A stretch of DNA of 64,000 nucleotides, from contig JBDHLD010000002.1 in assembly GCA_039586035.1 (NCBI GenBank), positions 124,001-188,000 of the forward strand. The letters run 5' to 3'. This document shows positions 1-7,071 of the stretch, piece by piece. Position numbers and translations under genes: made by a program. This DNA comes from JBDHHQ01 sp039586035 (GTDB taxonomy: Bacteria; Gemmatimonadota; Gemmatimonadetes; Longimicrobiales; Gaopeijiaceae). Each line of letters starts with the position of its first letter. Positions within the stretch are counted from its first letter, which is position 1. Below the pieces are notes generated by a model that was not told the DNA's origin, searched no databases, and saw nothing but the letters and a program-made list of their open reading frames with translations.

Positions 1-164
1 TGCGGCGGGCCGATGCACACGTCTTCGTCGGCGAACCGGACGTGGAGGGACTCCCGGTCCGCCTCGGAGTAGACGGCCACCGTCTGGATGCCCAGCTCGT
101 GACACGCCCGAATGACCCGGAGCGCAATCTCGCCCCGGTTCGCGATCAGGACTTTACGGAACAA
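1..164 (-). CDS. accC: Biotin carboxylase of acetyl-CoA carboxylase, N-terminal fragment (partial)
   Basis: This is the first ~54 codons of the biotin carboxylase subunit; the rest runs off the window edge. The enzyme uses ATP and bicarbonate to carboxylate the biotin on AccB, the first step of malonyl-CoA synthesis. The start is a TTG at 162-164, giving MFRKVLIANRGEIALRVIRA, the hallmark N-terminus of this family (ATP-grasp enzyme, pre-ATP-grasp domain). A GGGAGG sequence lies a few bases upstream of the TTG. It follows accB by 15 bp, so it is the last visible gene of the TPR-aroQ-efp-accB-accC operon. Confidence 0.95.
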   Translation of the reverse strand, partial: MFRKVLIANRGEIALRVIRACHELGIQTVAVYSEADRESLHVRFADEDVCIGPP

Positions 165-179
165 GGGAAGAGGCCTCCC

Positions 180-686
180 TCACGCAGGCTCGATACGGAA
201 GAGGGGCTGCCCGTACTCCACTGGCTCCGCGTTGTCCACGAGGATCTCCGCGATGGTTCCGGCCACTTCGCACTCCAGCTCGTTCATCAGCTTCATGGCC
301 TCGATGATGCAGAGCGTGTCGCCGACGGCCACTCTCCCGCCAACGTCGACGTACGGCGGCGCATCCGGAGCCGGCGCCCGATAGAACGTGCCTACCATGG
401 GCGAAGTCACGTCGACCAGGTTCGAAGCGGGCGTCGATGGCTCCGCAGCCACCGGCTCCGCCGAGGGTGCCGGAGGCTCACCGGCGGGCTGGACCGCCGC
501 GGCCGGTGCCGCGGGAGTCGGCGCCGCGACGAGGACAGGAGCGCCGGACGCGGCCGGCGCGGAGACCATGCCCGACGGGGTCTTCGCCATGCGGATTCGC
601 GTACCGCCGCGCTCGATTTCGATGGAATCGAGGCCGCTCTGGTCGATGGCCCGAATCAGTCCTTCGATGAAGTCGAGGTCGATCAT
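180..686 (-). CDS. accB: Biotin carboxyl carrier protein of acetyl-CoA carboxylase
   Basis: 168 residues. It carries the biotin that shuttles a carboxyl group from the AccC active site to the carboxyltransferase for fatty acid synthesis in the cytoplasm. The N-terminal segment (1-40) is followed by an Ala/Pro-rich flexible linker (about 41-90) and a biotinyl domain (about 90-168). The biotinylation motif EAMKLMNEL places the modified lysine at K132. Its ATG overlaps the efp stop by four bases (ATGA), so the two are probably translationally coupled. Length and domain order are ordinary for AccB. Confidence 0.96.
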   Translation of the reverse strand: MIDLDFIEGLIRAIDQSGLDSIEIERGGTRIRMAKTPSGMVSAPAASGAPVLVAAPTPAAPAAAVQPAGEPPAPSAEPVAAEPSTPASNLVDVTSPMVGTFYRAPAPDAPPYVDVGGRVAVGDTLCIIEAMKLMNELECEVAGTIAEILVDNAEPVEYGQPLFRIEPA

Positions 687-1249
687 TCGGCTACCCGCGT
701 CAGGTATTTGTCTTCCCTCCGGTCCACCTTCAGGACATCGCCTTCTTCCACGAACAGCGGGACCTGCACAATCGCCCCGGTCTCGAGCGTGGCGGGCTTG
801 GTGCCGCCCTGTGCCGTGTCACCGCGGACGCCTGGCTCCGTCTCGCTCACGCGCAGCTGGACGAAGAACGGAAGCTCGACCGCAATGACGTTCCCCTCGT
901 GGACCAAGCCCTCGCACTCCATGTTCTCCTTCAGGTACTTCAGCTGGTCCTCACCGATCAGGTCCCGTGAGATCGGCGACATTTCGTAGGTGCTGGCGTC
1001 CATGAAGTAGTACAAGTCGCCGTCCGTGTAGCTGTATTGGACCGGCCGCCGCTCGAGTCGGACGTCATCGACCTTCTCTCCCGCCCGGTACGTCTTGTCC
1101 ACGACCCTTCCGGTCAAGACGTTCTTGAGCTTCGTCCGTACGAAGGCGCCGCCCTTGCCGGGCTTGACGTGCTGGAAGTACGTGAGCGTCCAAAGCTCGC
1201 CGTCGATATTGATCACCATTCCGTTGCGGAAGTCAGCCGTCGTCGCCAT
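683..1249 (-). CDS. efp: Translation elongation factor P
   Basis: 188 residues, full length. EF-P binds ribosomes stalled at polyproline stretches and speeds peptide-bond formation. The sequence runs through the KOW-like domain I and two OB domains. The loop motif VKPGKGGAF puts the tip residue at K32, equivalent to the lysine that EpmA modifies in E. coli; no epmA/epmB genes are visible in this window. The C-terminal signature GDTAQGGTKPATLETGA is typical. It lies in the aroQ-efp-accB-accC order that is widely conserved. Several encoded proteins here (AccB linker, TonB-like spacer) are proline-rich and are plausible EF-P clients (inference). Confidence 0.97.
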   Translation of the reverse strand: MATTADFRNGMVINIDGELWTLTYFQHVKPGKGGAFVRTKLKNVLTGRVVDKTYRAGEKVDDVRLERRPVQYSYTDGDLYYFMDASTYEMSPISRDLIGEDQLKYLKENMECEGLVHEGNVIAVELPFFVQLRVSETEPGVRGDTAQGGTKPATLETGAIVQVPLFVEEGDVLKVDRREDKYLTRVAE

Positions 1250-1270
1250 GGGTCCTGTCGGTCCTCGCAG

Positions 1271-1717
1271 TCAGCCTTGTCTGATCGCTCTCAGGTGGGT
1301 CACGAGACCCCGTAGCCCGAGAAGATAGCTCTCCACGCCGAAGCCTGCGACCACGCCGACCGCCACCGGCGCGAGGTAGGAGTGGCGCCGAAAGCGCTCC
1401 CGGGCGTGAACGTTCGAGAGATGGACCTCCACGAACGGCAAGCCGGCGGCAACGAGACCGTCCCGGAGCGAGACGCTCGTGTGGGTCAGGCCCCCGGGGT
1501 TGATCACGATGCCGTCCGCCTGGTCGGCCACCGCTTCGAGGTGGTCCAGGATCGCGCCCTCGGAGTTGGACTGGAAGCTCTCCACCTCCACGCCCAGGTC
1601 GGTGGCGTGGGCCGCCAGGGCTCGGTCGACGTCCTGAAGCGTGGCCGTGCCGTAGACCTCCGGCTCCCTACGGCCCAGGCTTCCCAGGTTGGGGCCGTGG
1701 ATGACGGAGATCTTCAC
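1271..1717 (-). CDS. aroQ: 3-dehydroquinate dehydratase, type II
   Basis: 148 residues, the normal size for the dodecameric type II enzyme. It dehydrates 3-dehydroquinate to 3-dehydroshikimate in the shikimate pathway. The N-terminal signature GPNLGSLGRREPEVYG holds the flexible lid arginine and the catalytic Y22. The NPGGLTHTSVSLRD loop and the EVHLSNVHARERFRRHS motif (catalytic H99) are intact. The GPNLGxLGRREP form resembles the Mycobacterium enzyme more than the GPNLNLLG form of many bacteria. The start is a GTG overlapping the upstream TPR gene stop (GTGA). Confidence 0.96.
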   Translation of the reverse strand: MKISVIHGPNLGSLGRREPEVYGTATLQDVDRALAAHATDLGVEVESFQSNSEGAILDHLEAVADQADGIVINPGGLTHTSVSLRDGLVAAGLPFVEVHLSNVHARERFRRHSYLAPVAVGVVAGFGVESYLLGLRGLVTHLRAIRQG

Positions 1718-3033
1718 TTACCCAGCCGTCGCATCCAGTCCCGGAACTTCGCCACCCTGTCGTCCGCCTCCTCACCCTCGGCGGAGGAGGCATCCCCGTC
1801 CTCGGTCGAGGGAGCATCCTCCGGCGCCAGAGCGTCGATGGGCACGACCTCTTCTTCAGGCACGTCCGGGGCCAGGAACGCCACCGGCACGGGCTCCTCC
1901 GATGCAGGGGCGCCGGCAGCGGACGACGAGTCCTCCGGCGCCAGGGAGTCGATGGGCACGGGCTCGTCACCGTCTTCGACCGTCCCGGGCACCGAGACCA
2001 ACTCTACGGCGGTCTCCGCGACGTCCGGCGCCGGCCACGCGAGCAGGTCGGAGAGATGATCAGCGATGGGGGCCCCCTCCTCTTCCGGCTCAGCCGGGGC
2101 CTCGGCCTCGGACCAGGCGAAGGGCGTGTCCAGATCTCCGGATACGTCGGGCCCCGTGGCCAGCTCCGCGGCGATCTCGTCCAGATCGGTCTCCTCGAGA
2201 TCGGCAGACCCGACCTTCTCCTCGCCGCCCGGCGCGTCTACGGGAGTCGCGGGTAGAAGCCGGCCCTCCACCGCTTCCAGGCGGGCCCGGAGCTCGGTGT
2301 CGTCCGGCTCGGCCGCGATCAGGTGGCGGTACACGTCTGCGGCTCGGTCGAAGAGCCCCTGGTCGGCGTAGAGCTCAGCCAGCGTTCTGGTGTAGAGCTC
2401 TTCCTCGTCCGGCACCTCCGTCAACGGCGCGTCGCCTGCAGCGAAATCCCAGTCGTCCTCGCCGTGCTCCTCCGATCCGAGGGCCGCTACGAGGTCTTCG
2501 GATGCGCTCTCGGCCTCTGAATGAGATGCGAGGACTTCGGGCTCCGCCGCGTCTGCGTCGGCGGCGGGCAGCTCGACCTCCACGCCGGACTCCGCATCGC
2601 CACCCGACTCCAGCTCGGCTTCGAGGGCCCGGATCCGATCCAACACCTCGACGTCGTCGGGAACGAGGACGAGGAGTCGCTTGAACAGGTCGAGGGCGAC
2701 CGCGAGGTCGCCGCCCTCCCCGCGAATCGAGCCGAGCGTCCAGAGCGCTTCGGTGTTCTCGTCGTCGAGCGTCAGGACCAGGTTGAGCGCGTCGACAGCG
2801 GCTGCCTCGTCTCCTTCGGCAAGGCAGACCCGCGCGGCAACCACGTGGCCAGAGGCGAACTCGGGGTGTCGCTCCAGACCTTCGGCCAGCAGCTCTCGTG
2901 CCGCTTCGAGGTCTCCCGACCGGCGATACGCATCAGCCAGGGGGGCGAAGCCACGGCCGTCGGGATCGCGTTCCGACCAATAGAAGGACCGTAGCTCCCG
3001 GACCTCGCGCTCGAGGGAATCAGTCACAGCCAA
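1714..3033 (-). CDS. TPR-repeat protein with acidic C-terminal half
   Basis: 439 residues with no signal peptide, so probably cytoplasmic. Residues ~15-135 read as tandem tetratricopeptide repeats (APLADAYRRSGDLEAARELL and following units), and another TPR pair lies near 220-260 (ELYADQGLFDRAADVYRHL). The rest is very acidic and low in complexity. Near the C-terminus three imperfect copies of a V-P-(I/V)-x-x-L-A-P motif occur at about 358, 381 and 397, and the protein ends with a basic amphipathic tail (VAKFRDWMRRLGK). The exact function is unknown; TPRs usually mediate protein contacts. It is the first gene of the operon with aroQ, efp, accB and accC, and overlaps aroQ by four bases. Confidence 0.85.
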   Translation of the reverse strand: MAVTDSLEREVRELRSFYWSERDPDGRGFAPLADAYRRSGDLEAARELLAEGLERHPEFASGHVVAARVCLAEGDEAAAVDALNLVLTLDDENTEALWTLGSIRGEGGDLAVALDLFKRLLVLVPDDVEVLDRIRALEAELESGGDAESGVEVELPAADADAAEPEVLASHSEAESASEDLVAALGSEEHGEDDWDFAAGDAPLTEVPDEEELYTRTLAELYADQGLFDRAADVYRHLIAAEPDDTELRARLEAVEGRLLPATPVDAPGGEEKVGSADLEETDLDEIAAELATGPDVSGDLDTPFAWSEAEAPAEPEEEGAPIADHLSDLLAWPAPDVAETAVELVSVPGTVEDGDEPVPIDSLAPEDSSSAAGAPASEEPVPVAFLAPDVPEEEVVPIDALAPEDAPSTEDGDASSAEGEEADDRVAKFRDWMRRLGK

Positions 3034-3092
3034 ACACCACGCTCGGGAGAGGGGAGAGGGGACGAAGCGCCCGAGACTTCAGACGTTTAGGC

Positions 3093-3122
3093 AAGATATG
3101 CGGAGGCCGGAAAGTGTGTCAA
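3093..3122 (-). promoter_or_regulatory. Sigma70-like promoter for the TPR-aroQ-efp-accBC operon
   Basis: Read on the minus strand, a perfect -35 box TTGACA (3117-3122) is followed after 18 bp by TATCTT (3093-3098). Transcription would start near 3086, leaving a ~50-base leader before the TPR start codon at 3033. The match is striking for such GC-rich DNA. Confidence 0.65.
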
Positions 3123-3243
3123 CGCAACCTGTTCCGTCTCCGGGTGCAGCCCGGGTCCCAAGACCGTCGGACAACGGCACGCACCGATTCGGACACCGAA
3201 AGGAAAGACGACGATCCGGCGTAGGACACGACGCATGCGCCGG

Positions 3244-3272
3244 TTGAGACGCCCATCCCCAGGGGTTAGCTT
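3244..3272 (+). promoter_or_regulatory. Candidate sigma70-like promoter for the PpiD-like gene
   Basis: TTGAGA (3244-3249) and TAGCTT (3267-3272) are separated by 17 bp on the plus strand, about 100 bp before the ATG at 3371. An extracytoplasmic-stress sigma factor would also be expected for such a chaperone, but I did not recognise that kind of site. Confidence 0.45.
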
Positions 3273-3370
3273 TTCTGGTCTGTCCATCCGCGTTCGCGTC
3301 AGATGGCCGACGACGCCGGACTGAGTCCGCCGCGAAACCCGAGATGAACTCCGTGGAGGAGTAGCTGGTT

Positions 3371-5209
3371 ATGGTGATGCGCCAAATGAGGGCGAACACG
3401 AAGTGGATCATGCTGGTGACGGCACTGGCCTTCGTGGCGCTCATGGTCTTCGAGTGGGGGATGGACATCACCGGGCAAAGCGCCGGAAGCCTCGGCGAGT
3501 TGGGGCGGGTGGACGGCACGCCGGTCATGTACGACGACTGGGTCACGGTGCGGCAGAACCTCTACGACCAGGTTCAAAGCAGCCAGGAAGAGCCGGTCAC
3601 CTCCCAACAGAACAAGGAGATCGAAGACGCGGCGTGGGAGCAGCTCATCAACCAGGTGCTCATTCGCAACGAGCTGGCCCGCCGCGGGATCGTGGTGACG
3701 GATGACGAGGTCCGACAAGCAGCCCAGTTCAGCCCGCCCCCGGAATTCCGCGCCAATCCCGCGTTCATGACCGACGGTCAGTTCGACCTCCAGAAGTACC
3801 AGAGCTTCCTGTCCAATCCGAGCCTGGACAACATGCTGCTACTCCAGCTCGAGTCGTACTACCGGGACGGACTGACCCAGCAGAAGCTCTACCAGCAGGT
3901 CACCGCGGGGATCTACGTGCCCGACGCCCAGCTCTGGCAGGCGTGGAAGGACGACAACGAGCAGGTCCAGGTCCGGTTTCTGAGCGTGAATCCGAACCAA
4001 TTGACGAACGATGAGGACGTCGCGGTGTCCGAGGCCGAGATCGAGGACTACTACGACGAGAACAGGGAGGAATTCGCCATTCCCGCCACCGCCGTGGTGA
4101 GAATCGCCGTGCTGGAAAAGGCTCCGCTCGCGGGAGACACCGTCGCCGCCCTCGAACGCGCCCACGCGATTCGCGAGGAGATCGTCGGCGGAGCGGACTT
4201 TGCCGAGGTGGCGCAACGGGAATCCCAGGACCAGGCCACGGCCCCCCTGGGAGGAGACCTGGGGACGTTCGGACGCGGCCAGATGGTCGCGGCCTTCGAT
4301 TCGGCGGCATTCAGCGCGCCTGTGGGACAGATCACCGAGCCCGTCCTCAGCTCATTCGGCTTTCACGTGATCGAGGTGCTCGAGCGCTCGGCGGACTCCG
4401 TGCATGCTCGGCACGTGCTGGTGAACGTCGACCGGACGGACGACTCGGAGATCGCGTTGCTCACGATGGCAGATTCGCTCGAGGCATTGGGCGAGACCCG
4501 ACCCCTCGCCGAAGCCGCCGCCGAGCTGGGGCTCGAGGCTCCGGAGGTCCAGGTTTCCGAGACCTTCGCCTTCGTCCCCGGGCCGGGCCAGGTCTCCGAG
4601 GGAGCCGATTGGGCGCTGGAGGAGGCTCTCCCCGGCGAGGTGAGCCCGGTGTTCGAGAATCGGCAGGCGTTCTACGCCATGGAGCTGGTGTCCATGGAGG
4701 AGGCGGGGTACCTCCCCCTCGAGGACGCTAGCGGCGCCATCGAACAGACGATCCGTCAGGACAAGAAGCTCCGGCTGGCTCTGGACGAGGCCGGGAGGCT
4801 CGCCCAGAGGGCGCTGGGGGGTGAGGATCTGGAGGCCATCGCCCAGGAGACCGGACACGACTTGCGCCTGACGGAGCTATTCGCCCGCAACGACTTCGTG
4901 GCCGGGCTCGGTCGCCAGAACGCCGCGATCGGTACGGCCTTCGGCCTCGACCGGGGTGAGATCAGCGAGCCCGTCGAAGCCGTGGGCAACGCCGTGGTCC
5001 TCCAGATGATCCAGCGTACGTCAGCGGATCAGGAGGCTTGGGAGGCGCAGAAGGAAGACCAGAGGATGGCGGCGCACACGCTCATCCAGCAGCGGCGAGT
5101 TGAGGACTGGCTGACGGGGCTACGCGAGAACGCCTCCGTAGTGGACCGCCGTGATGCGGTGCTCCAGCCCGCCGACGAGTCCGGGCCCAATATCCCCCTG
5201 GTCTTTTAG
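3371..5209 (+). CDS. Membrane-anchored periplasmic peptidyl-prolyl isomerase/chaperone, PpiD/SurA-like
   Basis: 612 residues; the only plus-strand gene here. The N-terminus (MRANTKWIMLVTALAFVALMVFEWG) has the short cytoplasmic tail and single membrane anchor typical of PpiD. A SurA-type chaperone region follows (about 45-215). A parvulin (PpiC) domain ends in the conserved GGDLGTFGRGQM...SFGFHVIEV segment (about 220-345). Just after it a second parvulin-like start (VHARHVLV, about 348) leads into degenerate sequence. PpiD helps proteins fold as they leave SecYEG. GGAGGAG precedes the ATG at a good distance. It is a monocistronic unit between a promoter-like site and a strong terminator. Confidence 0.85.
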   Translation: MVMRQMRANTKWIMLVTALAFVALMVFEWGMDITGQSAGSLGELGRVDGTPVMYDDWVTVRQNLYDQVQSSQEEPVTSQQNKEIEDAAWEQLINQVLIRNELARRGIVVTDDEVRQAAQFSPPPEFRANPAFMTDGQFDLQKYQSFLSNPSLDNMLLLQLESYYRDGLTQQKLYQQVTAGIYVPDAQLWQAWKDDNEQVQVRFLSVNPNQLTNDEDVAVSEAEIEDYYDENREEFAIPATAVVRIAVLEKAPLAGDTVAALERAHAIREEIVGGADFAEVAQRESQDQATAPLGGDLGTFGRGQMVAAFDSAAFSAPVGQITEPVLSSFGFHVIEVLERSADSVHARHVLVNVDRTDDSEIALLTMADSLEALGETRPLAEAAAELGLEAPEVQVSETFAFVPGPGQVSEGADWALEEALPGEVSPVFENRQAFYAMELVSMEEAGYLPLEDASGAIEQTIRQDKKLRLALDEAGRLAQRALGGEDLEAIAQETGHDLRLTELFARNDFVAGLGRQNAAIGTAFGLDRGEISEPVEAVGNAVVLQMIQRTSADQEAWEAQKEDQRMAAHTLIQQRRVEDWLTGLRENASVVDRRDAVLQPADESGPNIPLVF

Positions 5210-5242
5210 GCGGCCGCTCGAGACCCACGCGGCGAACGCGGC

Positions 5243-5287
5243 GGGGCCGGCGACCCGGAAGGATCGCCGGCCCCGTCGCGTTTCTTT
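5243..5287 (+). terminator. Strong Rho-independent terminator after the PpiD-like gene
   Basis: An 11-bp perfect GC-rich stem (5243-5253 with 5264-5274, loop of 10) is followed by GTCGCGTTTCTTT. It lies 33 bp after the stop codon and between converging genes, so the hairpin may also stop minus-strand transcription from tatA, though that side lacks a T-run. Confidence 0.85.
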
Positions 5288-5312
5288 CGCCGGGCGTTGC
5301 GCGCCCTGGAGC

Positions 5313-5555
5313 TCAGGCGCCACCGGAGAGCTTCTTGGGCTCCCGGTCCTCCTCCACCTGATTCGAGTCCGAGGGACCTGGATGGGGCTCCACGGGCTTC
5401 TTGAGCTCGGTCTCGATCTCGCGGACAGAGCTCTTGAACTCCCGAATCCCCTTGCCGAGGGAAGAGCCGATCTCCGGCAGCCGCTTCGCCCCGAAGAGGA
5501 GCAGCACGACGAGGAAGATCAGGATCAACTCCCCCATTCCCAATCCGAACGGCAT
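5313..5555 (-). CDS. tatA: Twin-arginine translocase subunit TatA/TatE
   Basis: 80 residues. TatA forms the size-variable pore of the Tat system, which moves folded proteins with twin-arginine signals across the inner membrane. The short membrane helix (GELILIFLVVLLLFG) is followed by the FGAKRLPEIGSSLGKGIREF amphipathic helix, then a charged tail; all are diagnostic. GGAGG lies just upstream of the ATG. Its partner tatC is in the window at 14552-15355 but not adjacent; no separate tatB was seen, so this single TatA-type protein may have to serve both roles unless a tatB exists elsewhere. Confidence 0.95.
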   Translation of the reverse strand: MPFGLGMGELILIFLVVLLLFGAKRLPEIGSSLGKGIREFKSSVREIETELKKPVEPHPGPSDSNQVEEDREPKKLSGGA

Positions 5556-5645
5556 GACGGATTACCTCCGATTCCTGGCGGCGCGCCCGATGGGCGTCAT
5601 CGGGAGACCGGGCACCGGGCCCGTCCATTCCGTCTGCGACACCAG

Positions 5646-5924
5646 CTAGATCCAGGACCGGACGACGAACGCGACGATGGCGATCCCCACTAGGGTCAGC
5701 ACGTTCAGCGTGAAGACCAGGGGGCCGATCGTGAACGCGACGGCCACGAGATCGATGGAAAACGGCCCGATCGACGCCGCCACCGAAGTCGTCAGGAAAT
5801 CGCGGGCGGCGCTATCGGGAAGAAACAACACCGAAAGCTTGGCAAAAAGTCCGCCGAGGAAAAGACCCAGCACCAATGTCCAGACGAACCGGGTCGCGCT
5901 CCTTCGCCTCGTATCTGTCAGCAT
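5646..5924 (-). CDS. Small two-helix membrane protein, DUF4321-like
   Basis: 92 residues with two hydrophobic segments (about 12-33, ending in GLFLGGLFAKL, and about 66-88, in LNVLTLVGIAIVAFVV) joined by a loop. The size, the G-G-L motif after the first helix and the LN...GI pattern in the second helix resemble the DUF4321 family, whose function is unknown. It sits between the polyprenyl synthase gene and tatA on the same strand, so it is probably cotranscribed with them. The family assignment rests on pattern memory only. Confidence 0.65.
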   Translation of the reverse strand: MLTDTRRRSATRFVWTLVLGLFLGGLFAKLSVLFLPDSAARDFLTTSVAASIGPFSIDLVAVAFTIGPLVFTLNVLTLVGIAIVAFVVRSWI

Positions 5925-5985
5925 TGGCGGCCACTAACCCTGATCGGACGGCCGATCGGCTGGTGTGGGATCACGCGTCGCGGAC

Positions 5986-6990
5986 CTATCGGCTCCGCCC
6001 GATGGCGTAGCCGACCGCTCCGGAAAGCGCCTCCAGGGCGTCGCCGTCCGGAAGGCCGTCGAGGGCCGCCTCAGCCGACTCGGCGAAGCTGCCCGCCCGT
6101 GCGCGCGCGTACTCGAGCCCGCCCCGCTCGGCGACGATCTCCATGATCCGCGAGATCTCCTCGTCGGTCGGGTCCACGCGTGAGAAGAAGCGCCGAATCT
6201 CACGGGTCTCTACCGCCGAGGTGCGCTTCAACGCGCCCACCAACGGCAGCGTGACCTTGCGTTCTCTGAGGTCATGACCCGTGGGCTTACCGGTGACGGC
6301 CTCGCTGCCGGTGTAGTCCAGCAGGTCGTCGGCAATCTGGAACGCCATGCCCAGATTGCGACCGAAGCGTGCCAGGGGCTCTCGGAGCCGGTCGTCGCCC
6401 ACGAGCGCTCCCAGCTCGCACGCCGCCGCCATGAGCGATGCGGTCTTGGCCGCGATCAACCGGTAGTAATCCTCTTCCCCGAAGTCCAAGGCGTCGTAGG
6501 AGGTGAGTTGGCGCATCTCCCCGACGCTCATGGCGTTGGCCGCCGAAGCCAGGACCCCGACCGCGTCCAGGCTGCCCACGCGCGCCATCTCGGTCACAGC
6601 CCGGCTGTACAGGTAGTCGCCCATGATCACGGCAACCTGGTGCGTCCACAGCGCGTTCACCGTGGGCTGACCGCGCCGCAGGAACGAGTGATCCACGGCA
6701 TCGTCGTGAATCAACGTGGCCAAATGGATCATCTCGACGACGGCCGCCACCGGCACGGCTCGATCGCCGGGCCGTCCGCCCACCTCGTTGGAGAGGAGGA
6801 GCAAGGTCGGTCGGAAGAGCTTCCCCCGCATGAGGAGGAGGTACTCGTTCACCTCCTCGATCCGGCCGAAGTCCGAGACGACCATCCGCCGAAGCTCCTC
6901 CAGGACCCGGCCGAGCCGTTGGCTGACGGGCGCCTGGATCTCGGCGAGCTCCCGCGGCGGCGTGCTCGAGACCGCTCCGGGATTCGTCAT
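5986..6990 (-). CDS. Long-chain polyprenyl diphosphate synthase (trans-type)
   Basis: 334 residues, usual length. It condenses isopentenyl diphosphate onto an allylic primer to make an all-trans prenyl chain, most likely the side chain of menaquinone or ubiquinone. The GKLFRP motif and both aspartate-rich motifs are present: DDAVD (96-100, first motif) and DDLLD (221-225, second motif), plus the K-P-T-G-H-D-L lysine segment. The product length cannot be read from sequence with certainty; it resembles octaprenyl/heptaprenyl synthases (IspB/HepT type) more than the short-chain FPP synthases. It lies downstream of the acidic TPR gene by 81 bp. Confidence 0.92.
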   Translation of the reverse strand: MTNPGAVSSTPPRELAEIQAPVSQRLGRVLEELRRMVVSDFGRIEEVNEYLLLMRGKLFRPTLLLLSNEVGGRPGDRAVPVAAVVEMIHLATLIHDDAVDHSFLRRGQPTVNALWTHQVAVIMGDYLYSRAVTEMARVGSLDAVGVLASAANAMSVGEMRQLTSYDALDFGEEDYYRLIAAKTASLMAAACELGALVGDDRLREPLARFGRNLGMAFQIADDLLDYTGSEAVTGKPTGHDLRERKVTLPLVGALKRTSAVETREIRRFFSRVDPTDEEISRIMEIVAERGGLEYARARAGSFAESAEAALDGLPDGDALEALSGAVGYAIGRSR

Positions 6991-7071
6991 CGCTTCGGGG
7001 CTTGGGTGCGGCTCCGGGGGTCGGGCGGTTCCGCAGTGGGGGTTGCCTGCATGGGGCCGAGCTCGGTGGAG

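Larger units (their letters stand above)
3034..3370. other. Divergent intergenic region, 337 bp
   Basis: This gap separates the minus-strand TPR-aroQ-efp-acc operon from the only plus-strand gene of the window. It holds one promoter-like site for each direction (3093-3122 minus and 3244-3272 plus). I see no small gene, riboswitch or long repeat in it. Confidence 0.6.
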
